A stretch of DNA of 64,000 nt from Pelomyxa schiedti (taxonomy: Eukaryota; Evosea; Pelobiontida; Pelomyxidae), in NCBI GenBank assembly GCA_020536535.1, contig JAHLWZ010000448.1, positions 63,786 through 127,785 on the forward strand, in the 5' to 3' direction. A program made the position numbers and the translations under genes. The notes beneath the pieces are model-generated. The model did not search any database. It was not told the DNA's origin and worked only from the letters and a program-made list of their open reading frames with translations. Shown piece after piece: positions 55,133 to 64,000 of the stretch; position 1 is the stretch's first letter, and every line of letters begins with the position of its first letter.

Positions 55133-55561
55133 TTTCTTAATTCACTGTCTTGTTTTGTTGTAAATTGTCGCTCGCCATTTGAATCGTGTTGCCTTCAAAA
55201 TTTTTTTTTGCCGTGAACAGACTTTGAACGGCCCCAACGCGAAATAAACCCGAAGAAAAAAAAAAAGCCCCGATTGTTTGAAGTAGCACTCCGAGAACTG
55301 ATTTTGAGGCTGTGCCTGATAAAGTGAAACCCGAACACGTTCACTAAGTAATGAGACGACTCGACCAGTGCCCAGATGGGTATTCGTCCAATCCTCGCTT
55401 CTCAGATTTTCGCTTTGCTCAGCTTCCTAAAAAGAAGTCAGACCAGCAAGACTTCCGAAGCTACTTAGCAGAACTAGCCGTAAGTTCGCACTCCCCTTCG
55501 CAGGGAAACAAACCAACCAAACGAAAACACCAACTAAAGGAAACCAGCCGAATCACCCGCG

Positions 55562-57328
55562 ATGCTAGGCGTCAAACGAGTGAACGATAAGCCCCTCCAC
55601 GCCCCCTCGTCGTCGTCGCTTTGCAAGGTCGACGCACCCACGCCCTCGTCCTCGGCTTCATCTGCGGTTTCGTCCTCCCTGCCAATTCCCGAGGCGCAGC
55701 CGAAGCGCATGAGAAGACGAAAGCGCGCGGTCGGCGACGTGCTCTCCGTGTGCGACGACGCCAACAACTTCCCGCTCGCTCGCAGGATGAATTCGCTGCT
55801 TGGGGGCGGCGGCGCCGGAGATCTGAGCGCCGCAGTTGCATCCATCGCGAATCAGTTCCATCACCAGACCCCTGCTCATAGTCTACCCCAGCATCAGCAG
55901 GCACCAATGCAACTGCATGCTCAACAACATCAACAACAAAATGCCCTTGTGAATGCAATGGCTACGTCGATGTGTATTGATAATTACACCGGCCAGTTTT
56001 TCTTACGCCACAACGAGGCTTCCGAAACTGCAACTGCCGCAAATGCAGGCGCAAACGCGAATGCAACTGCGCGCTGTCTCCATGAATCGTCCCCAATTAC
56101 CGGTCCCAGGACCACAACTGCATCACAACCAAATCCCAAAAAACCTGATCCATCTGATGGCCAGCACTTGTTAGCAACACTTATGAACCCCTCTGGGGCT
56201 TCATCGTGGCACCAGGACCCACAAAATCCAGGCCTGAGGAATTCCTCAGAGAGCGTGGGGGTTCCGTCCCCGTCTCCTTTGGCCTCTCCTGGTAGCCCTC
56301 TCACATCGCCATTACATACACCTGCACACACACCGAGTCAAAATTCCGGTTGCAGTTCCAGTTCCGGCTCACCACTTTTTCCTACTGTAATGCAATGCCC
56401 ATGTCTCCCACAAGAAACTGAACTACCTAGCCAAAGCACTCCAACCTCTGTTCTCGGAAGATGTTCGCCACTTACACCGGCTCCACCTTCCCCTGATACT
56501 CCTGTGGAGTGCTTAAGTGTTGACAAAAAAGTGCTCTCCCCTCCGAGTCATTTTTCCCTGCCTGATGTGAGAGATGAGAGTGCCTGTTCTCTCCCTAGCT
56601 ACCCCCGTGTGACACTTGTCAAGCGCAAAGGGTTAAAAAAACGAAGCAGGTTAAGGGAACTTAACAAAGCATGTCCTGTGACTTGCTTAGCTACAGAATC
56701 CGAGTATTGCAGTTCCCTGATACAGCCGCAATCCTACACCACTGTCTCCTTTATTTTGGAAATTCGTCCACGAATTCCAACGTCTTTTGACGGTATGAAT
56801 CACTTTCTAACATAAACTTGCGCTATTTAACAATAAAAACAGCAATCTTCCACCTTCTGAGAGTCATAGCTGACAGTGTTGATGATGCATTTGTGGTCAT
56901 TCTTGATCAAGTACACTTCGCCTTACAATTCCTAAAACCAATAACAATTGAAATAGAATGGTCTTGCAATACATTCCAATGATGTGGTTGCTAAAGCACT
57001 TAACATACCCCAATCGGAATTCTCCAACGGAGTTCCTTGGTTAGACGCCGTAGTTTCAAAGCAAGCTCAGAAGCAGTTATATGACGATTGGCCCACAATC
57101 ATATCCGGTTCCAAAGATGGCACAAGAGAAACCTACGGCAATCACGTTGATACGTTCTATGGGCCAACACTGGTGCACTGGACCCATACTACAATCAAGG
57201 ACCCAAGCTGCAAAGTGGCTGCTCTTGTAGTTGCATTTGGCAATCCACACAATCCCTCTGTGGATACCCGTGTACAACTTGCCAGGGAGGAGATAGAGGA
57301 AACATTTTTCCAGGGGGATGACCTTTGA
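55562..57328 (+). CDS. Hypothetical protein with Ser/Pro/Gln-rich N-terminus
   Basis: A likely start at 55562 (MLGVKRVNDKPLH) opens a GC-rich, Ser-rich exon with a basic stretch QPKRMRRRKRAVGD (possible nuclear localisation signal), then long Gln/Ser/Pro-rich sequence to about 56790. Two short introns lead to exons with IFHLLRVIADSVDDAFVVILDQ and a C-terminal region (VVAKALNIPQSEFSNGVPWLDAVV, DPSCKVAALVVAFGNPHNPSVDTRVQLAREEIEE) ending at 57328. No family is recognised. The make-up suggests a nuclear regulator, which is inference. An upstream frame at 55351 (MRRLDQCPDGYSS) overlaps out of frame and may be a separate exon or uORF. Confidence 0.6.
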
Positions 57329-57626
57329 GTTGGTCCTGTCCATCCCACCCCACGTCATGTAGCATACCACTATGTCATATACTATCAGTTTTGTAAACTA
57401 CAAGCAGCCACAACACGATTTAGCCAAAAGTTTTTTCCCATACTCCTTCCTGTCTTCGAAAATCCTAAATCCTGCCAAAGCAGTTGCCCCCACTTTCTAA
57501 AAATCTATCGTGCTTAAGTAGCCAATTTGGTACCCTCGAGTTCGGCCGAACTAACGAAAAACCACCCACTAACCAAAAAACAACAGCACCAATAGAAACA
57601 TCAATCACCACAACAACAGCAACACA

Positions 57627-60600
57627 ATGTACACACCGCCCCCTCGCGGTGCTATCAACCAACAGCAACCACAACAACAGCGGCAGATGGGACGCTCCAC
57701 CCCAATCATGCCGCCCCCGGCCGCAGTGCAGCTGCCTGGTCCCATAAGTACGCCTTGGTTGCAGCAGCAGCAGCAACAACACACACCACCGCAGTTTGGC
57801 GTGCAACCAATGACGCCCCAACAACAGGCCCAATATCAACAGCAGTACCAACAGATGCAACAGCAGCAGCAACCGCCACTTAATTGGTCGGGCCGTACAT
57901 CAGTGCCCACGAGCACGATCACCACGACTCCCACCCATAATGCCAACAACATCTATCCCCCTCCGAATCTTCAGCAATCCGGGGTAATGGCGCCGAATGT
58001 AGTAAAGTACCCACCAATGCCACCACCGCCAGTCGTGCAGCAGCAGATTCGAACGTCATTCACTGGACCGCCATTCCAGGGGTCTTTTCCACCACAACCA
58101 CAACCACAACCACCGCCAACTGCAAATTGGAACCCTTCACCGATTGCCAACCCAGGGCCAATGGGTTCTGTGCCTATGAACCAGCAATATGTATCAGGGT
58201 ATCCAGTGGTGATGCCAGCACCCACATCCACATCCACATCCACATCCACATCCACATTCACATCCACACCCACACCCACACCCGACAACAAGGACCGCGG
58301 GTCCAGGTCACCATCGCCACGGCCACAGTCACCAGTACCAGCACCAGCACCACAGACAGTAACGCCAATCCTGCAAAGGCGCCCGGCAACACCTCCCTCT
58401 GCAGCTTTAGCCAGGACTAAGGCTTCGGAGGTCACGAAGCTCATTGAGCAGCTCTCGGTGTTCATGGGACAGCACAACTGGACAACTAGGGAGATGTCAT
58501 ACACTGCCAGCACAATGACAGCCATTGACAACTTCCTGAGCCTACTGAAGGACAGCAGTGTGGAGCTTCCAGTTATGGTGGAATATGTGAATAATATCAG
58601 CAAATCACTTCAATCATCATTGGAAAAACTCTCCCTGAGAAGAGTGTCGGAGATATTCCCTTTTCTTACAGCTGTTGTTCTCAGTCTACTTGTGTATGTT
58701 TTTATAGTTATAGTTATACACACATTAGAACCTATATTTAGGGTTGTGGAGAAACTTCCCGACAAACCTGAAGTAAAAAAAACCTTAGAGAAAGTTTTCT
58801 CTGTTGTTCATTCTGCAGCTATAAAAGTGAGCTCACGTGATGATATTTCGAAAAAAGAGGAAGCTATTTTCTATGTACGAATTGTCCCCACCATAAAGTA
58901 TACTAAGTTCCGCATTTAGAGCCTAAAAAAATATGACCAAACTGTAGTCTTTGTGAAACTTGGGGACCTTCTAGAACAGCACCTCTCTATCAAAGCTCAC
59001 CCTTTTCAGGTTTAATTTTCCTCCATTTTTTTTTCTTTTCTGTTACCTTCAACAGGCATATTTTGAGATAACACTTTGTCTCCTGTATATGGCGTTTCAC
59101 TCATTTGTAAAAGATGAAACCAGTGATAGGGTACTACAGGCACCCATGTCCAATTTTTTTACAATTTGTGAAGGTCATTGAAAATTGGAAATCTGCAATA
59201 ATGCTTATTATGGCTCAACCCCCTTTCAATACCATAAGAGAGATTTTTTTATAGTATGAGTCTCCCTGCATGTTTCTTGGTTTAACAAAAGAAAAGTCCA
59301 ATGGCACTTTGTAGCACAATTTCCCTCTCTTCCCCTGTCATTTCGATGTCTGTATTACGTGGATTACTGGGAACTGTCCAAAACATGTCTTCTTCACATT
59401 TGAGTGAGGAACAAATGTCACAGGTCCCCGAATTAGTCTATTGGATCTGCCCAGCCAAATTCAAAGTTCCTCTTGACGATGACAGGGTTATAAAAGTAAT
59501 GACTCTTTGTTGTTTAAAATTGATGTTAATACCTTCCTCAGGAACTTTCAGAGTTACTGTCAGGTCTGCACTATCTTTTGTTGTATACGACTCTAAATGA
59601 GAGTAGCTTTTTTGGATTTATCTTGCCCCTTGAATGCAGTTGCTGTGCCAACACTTGCCAAATGGTGGTACTGGATGTATTGGATTGCAGAGGAAGTTTC
59701 TAATGAAGCAAGGTAATAAATTTCCCCGTAAAATAACCTAACGTGTTGGCAGTAACAAATTATGTCTGACCAAACCTTTCTCAGAAGTGAGCTTTTGAAA
59801 CAATAACCCCAAAATTTCCTAATTCATTCACTAGCGGTCCATTCAATACAATATTCACAGTCTTTTGCCTGAGCTGGCAAAAAAAGGCAACCATACAACC
59901 AAGTTTTTCAATGAATCTTTTAGGCACTATATCAAGACCACCACCATTCCTGTTCAATATGCCATTCAGTATGTAAAACATATTTGATGCTGAGAAGTAA
60001 TTTCCTCTAGCATTCCCCCATTATTTATGGACTTGTCATCTCTTTCAGCACTCCTTGAACAGCAGTTTTCTACTCTACCAATTTTGGAGGCAGCCAAACT
60101 CTTTGAGCAATATGCATCATTGCTACCTGTTCATCCACCTTTTATGTTACTGTTTAAGCCTCTAGAAATTGCATGTACACATGAGAGCAGGTTGTTTTCT
60201 TTCTTGGCCAATCTAACGCCCTCTCAGATTTATGGATACACTTTTTCTTCCCCTTCACTGTACTGAATATTCAAAATTGTTTGACGCACATGATGAAGCA
60301 CAGTTCATCTTTGCAAAAGATCATTTATTTGTAAAGGTATGAAGAACTGCCACCGTACTTGCAATAACGAACTCTAATAGTTAGGAGTGCTCCCGTCATT
60401 CTATGATATCACTTCCAACCTCATGAAAAGGGAAAGTACAGAAAAGGTGGATAATCAATTGTACCAGCTTTTCCTCCGTTCTCTTGGTATGTGTCCCACA
60501 ACTGTACCTTAATTAATCTTACCACTAGCTTCCACAATGATCAAGTAAGATTTTAAAGTGCAGGCAATCTTCTAATCACTACAAGGAATGAAGCACCTCC

Positions 60601-63600
60601 AGAAAATCCCATTTCAACCCAACTCAAACTCCTTGGCAAGTGGTTTGGGAATGAAATTGCAAAGATTCCTGAAGCCCAAAATACTACATTTATTTGTGCT
60701 GTATTGATGGAGTGCATGCGCACCAGACTAGAGATTACCCCTGATGATGTCCTGCACTTATCAGCTGATATTTTGCCCTTATTTACAGAAATAGCAAACA
60801 ACCACCACTTCACCATCAACTACATGCAGTACAAGCAAAAAGTACACCTTCTTCTTTGAGTTACACTGTTTGGCTCACAAAGGTAGATCTTGGAAAAAAT
60901 GAAAATCCCTCTTGAAGAGATATCTGGGAGGCACATAAATAAGCTCACACTAGATCATCTTTGTGCACTGCGGTAACCGCTTCCCTTGGAAAGCAATTGT
61001 TTGTAACTATTTCCAGGCCTCATGAGACCTCGAGATATATTCAATTGTGCTCTATTGCCTCCAAACTCTTTTCCATTAGACTTCCTGTAGAGACGGAACT
61101 TTGCAACAGCTTTTCTGCATGCAAGCAAGAATTAGAGCTGTTAAGTCTTATTCGAGTTTGGTTATTGCAGAATGCTAGGGTTCAGCTCAAACCTATTACA
61201 TCTGAGCTCAATGTACACGCAAACGTATTATGTCACAATTCTCATTTTTGCAAGTTGGATTCTGGCTTTATTGATGACCTAGAATCTATAGTCAACCAAT
61301 TTCGGAGACACTTTCCAGGGCTCAAGTCGCAGCATCTTGATATGGTTCCTCTCTTTTTTCCACCTTTCTTCTTATCCCATTTGGTTTTTCAGTTGAAGTT
61401 CTTTGTCCCAAAAAGTAATATCTTCTTTGAACAACTCATGAAAAACAAAATTGAGAAATACCATGTACCCAATTTCTTTAATGCACACAAAAGCTTAATT
61501 CCTCTAGTCTGAACTCGAGCTTAACCACATTTCGGAAATCTTAGCCAAGGTTTGGGTAACAATGGAAAAACTGCTTACGGGAGATTTGCTCTTCTCTAAA
61601 GTTCTGAGCTCTTCATTCCTTTTCAAAATACAAATATTTCTTTTTCCCCCAGGCAAAGAAGTTTTTTGGCAGTCATCAGTCTAATGATACCACTGTCACT
61701 GAAGTGTATGTCTTTACCTAATCTCTGCTCTGAATAAGCTCTCTATAGGTTGGAATTTTTCAGAGGACAAGGGTCTGATCACCAGAATACTTGCATTTTT
61801 GTGACGCATGGACTCACTCTGCTGGAGTACCTGGATCACACTGGTTCTATAACAAACTGTTGTAAGCAGTATAAACTTTGCAGTCGTTCTGCAGAAGGTC
61901 TTTCTGGGATGGTGAACAATCTGGGCCACCAAGCTGTATTTGTTCCTCACCCCTCAAGCCCCTTACTCATTCTATCTCTGTTACCAGATTACACTTAGGA
62001 ACTGTTCTGGGGTTTTGGAAGGACTGAAGGAAGAGGTTTTTTGTATCTTTACTTACATCCACACTAATTCGCCAAGATATTTCATTTGAGTGCTGAACAC
62101 CTCTCCTTTTTTGATACAATTAGCATTGCTGGTGATGTACTTGACTGGTTGAAAGTATATTTTTAAAAAAGCAGTGAAAGAACACTCAATGCGATAATAG
62201 AATTTTGATGACTTACAGTTCCAGCAGAAGTCAGAGCTTGTTCGAAGTACAACCCATGGGTTCCTGCACCTTTTTCCTTTTCTTGTTTTGACAGTTCCAG
62301 TTGGAAATTTGGGCAAGATTTGCAACGCTGTGTTGAGAATGCATATGGTGCTCTGCAGTTCTTCAACCAAATGTGCTCCAGACCAGATGCTGAGAACCTT
62401 GATCTCTCTAAGCTGTGTCAAGAATTGAAGGTGAAAGTATTTGACAAGATTGGCAGCATTAAAGACTTGATTTTTAATATCCGAGCGGTTCTGGAGAATC
62501 TGCCACAAATCAAGTTGATGTACTCTGGCACGGCACTGAACATTGATGCCTTGTTGCCTTGTGTGTAGCTTCTTCTCTTCTCTTCCTTCTGTGTGGTGGT
62601 GGGGATTGTTTTTGTTTGATGTCACGATTTCTCACATCCAAACAAAACAAACACACAAACGGTCAGACATCACCAAGTTGCGGCAAGATGGACAGTACAG
62701 GAGTTGCTTGTCACTCCATCCTTCAGGGGAATCTCTTTGCATGTTGGTGTGTGAGAAGGACAGAGAACAGGAGCTGTCACACTCCTTTCTCATGAACTTG
62801 CTCAGAGCGGCAAAGATTTTCATTTCCAGTGCCGGTTGGTTTTCCTTTTTTTTGTTCCCCCTCATTTTTCAAGAAAACAACAATTTATGAATATAAGCTT
62901 AATGATTAATTGATGTATTATCGACTGATAAAAAAAAAAAAAAAAAAAAAAAAAAGATGAAAGAGATTACACAACAGTGGTTGAATTTGTTCAGATTTTC
63001 ACATGGGTGGAGGAAATGCACACAATGCGGCTTAAATTGGAGGCAAAAGGTCACCCAATGTTTCAAGGGATTTCCACGTTGCTCAACAAACCTGGTGAAA
63101 TAGTGAAGGTTGACCTGTTCAGCAATATGCACTCACAGGTGTTCCTCTCACAATAACTTAAAAAAAAAAAAAAGCACTGACACATTTTCTTTCAACAACA
63201 GGTGAAGCAAACAATCCAACAATGGAAATCAGCTGTGAAAGCAGCTTACCAAGTAACGTTTATTCTTAATCACCACCACCAACTCACTGAAACAAATACA
63301 AACAAAAGGAAGAACCCCGTTTGAATTTCCTGACTGCCAAGCAGCTCTCGGCATTTGGAAAGCTGTTCAGTGAGGTTGGATTCATGCCGTCTGTGGAAGA
63401 ACACCAGCTGGCAATGATTGGTGCATACATTCAAACTTGCTTCCCAGAAACAGCTTCCAAGAACAAGCAAATTCCACTCGACTCTGTGAAGCAGTGTATT
63501 CAAGCCTCTGCTGCAGCGGCAGCAGCTTTGGTTGCCCAATCAGCAGCAGGAGCACCTCCGGTTGCTGGCGCTGGTGGAGAAAAGACACCACCGCCCAAAG

Positions 63601-63991
63601 AGAAGTGTTGGGACGCGATATCCATGCTGACACTTGCCAAGACATGCATTTCACAATTTGGCAGCACAATCACCAAGGGTGCCTCCACATTAGCAAGAGC
63701 AGGAGCAAAACCAAGTGCACTTGCAACAGAGGAGGGAGCACAGGACATGTCAATAATTCTTGCAGAGCATTTCACACCGAGCTCACTGATGTACCTTCTG
63801 TTTGAAGTGTTTGGAAACAAGCCGTTCCACCCATCGCTCGTCCTCAACGGCAAGGATGCCACCAAGTCGGACGTCAAGCGCCTGATCAAGTGCGTCAGCA
63901 CTTTCACGCACCTGTGCTTCGCCTTTGTTGGCGTGAACGAAATGGCAGTCAGGAAATTCAAACGGGGTTCTTCCTTTTGTTTGTATTTGTT
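57627..63991 (+). CDS. Large unrecognised helical protein, partial at window end
   Basis: Starts at ATG 57627 (MYTPPPRGAINQQQ) with a Pro/Gln-rich region of about 270 residues including a (Thr-Ser)n run. A helical segment follows (ASEVTKLIEQLSVFMGQHNWTTREM). The apparent membrane stretch near 58650-58750 is best explained by a 48-nt intron (GTATGT...TTTAG) rejoining to VVEKLPDKPEV. A branch-point-like TACTAAG sits in the next intron. Many short exons continue through helical sequence (for example KMKIPLEEISGRHINKL and RPDAENLDLSKLCQELKVKVFDKIG) to an Ala-rich C-terminal part (ASAAAAAALVAQSAAG) and FEVFGNKPFHPSLVLNGKDATKSD. The family is not recognised; it may be a HEAT-like or trafficking/transcription scaffold. 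Grouping as one gene is inferred. Confidence 0.55.
63291..63338 (+). repeat. 48-nt inverted repeat, left copy
   Basis: Lies in an intron of the large gene. It is a perfect inverted match to 63944-63991. Confidence 0.95.
63944..63991 (-). repeat. 48-nt inverted repeat, right copy
   Basis: Perfect inverted match of 63291-63338, followed at once by a 16-nt direct copy of 62985-63000 at the window end. Confidence 0.95.
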
Positions 63992-64000
63992 CAGATTTTC

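Overview
This window is nuclear DNA from a eukaryotic protist. The protein-coding genes are broken by many short introns (about 35-60 nt, GT...AG). They encode typical eukaryotic machinery: an ARF-GAP, epsin, a RhoGEF, a Ras GTPase, ARPC1, TRAPPC2, the splicing factor PRP17/CDC40, diphthine synthase, sphingosine-1-phosphate lyase, a DHHC palmitoyltransferase and a Na+/K+-ATPase-type pump. The standard genetic code fits throughout. The mix of amoeboid actin/Ras/Rho/ARF signalling, GAF-SAM-kinase architecture and Sel1-repeat proteins suggests an amoebozoan-like, free-living protist. That assignment is inference; no rRNA or tRNA is present to test it. Gene spacing is tight (often 40-300 bp), and many genes begin with a very GC-rich first exon and become AT-rich downstream.

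Layout. 0-4.7 kb: BAR-PH-ArfGAP-ankyrin protein (-). 4.9-6.1 kb: unrecognised gene (-). 6.4-10.7 kb: type IIC P-type ATPase (-). 11.0-12.7 kb: acid-sphingomyelinase-like phosphodiesterase (+). 12.8-15.9 kb: GAF-SAM-pseudokinase (-). 16.1-17.1 kb: EF-hand protein (-). 17.3-19.3 kb: epsin (+). 19.4-21.0 kb: RhoGEF (-). 21.1-23.5 kb: lipid-anchored SAM/caspase-like protein (-). 23.6-26.0 kb: PRP17/CDC40 (-). 26.1-29.1 kb: Sel1-coiled-coil-kinase fusion (+). 29.5-30.5 kb: hypothetical gene (+). 30.6-31.9 kb: DPH5 (-). 31.9-35.3 kb: a composite nested inverted-repeat element. 35.3-38.0 kb: divergent citrate-synthase-like gene (-). 38.3-40.3 kb: MFS transporter (+). 40.4-42.8 kb: repeat-rich stretch with a Ty3/gypsy relic. 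42.8-44.3 kb: secreted or anchored Sel1-repeat protein (-). 44.3-47.2 kb: ankyrin-DHHC palmitoyltransferase (+). 47.2-48.9 kb: TMEM144-like protein (-). 49.2-49.9 kb: TRAPPC2 (-). 50.3-51.7 kb: ARPC1 (+). 52.1-54.2 kb: S1P lyase (+). 54.3-55.1 kb: Ras GTPase (-). 55.6-57.3 kb: low-complexity hypothetical gene (+). 57.6-64 kb: large unrecognised helical protein (+) running to or off the window end.

These genes do not form operons, but many share themes: membrane traffic (ArfGAP, epsin, TRAPPC2, DHHC), cytoskeletal signalling (Ras, RhoGEF, ARPC1) and sphingolipid breakdown (sphingomyelinase-like enzyme and S1P lyase). The most unusual items are the A-B..B'-C..C'-A' nested inverted-repeat element between DPH5 and the citrate-synthase-like gene, the caspase-like protein lacking its catalytic histidine, the Sel1-coiled-coil-kinase fusion and the GAF-SAM-pseudokinase with tyrosine motifs in its tail.
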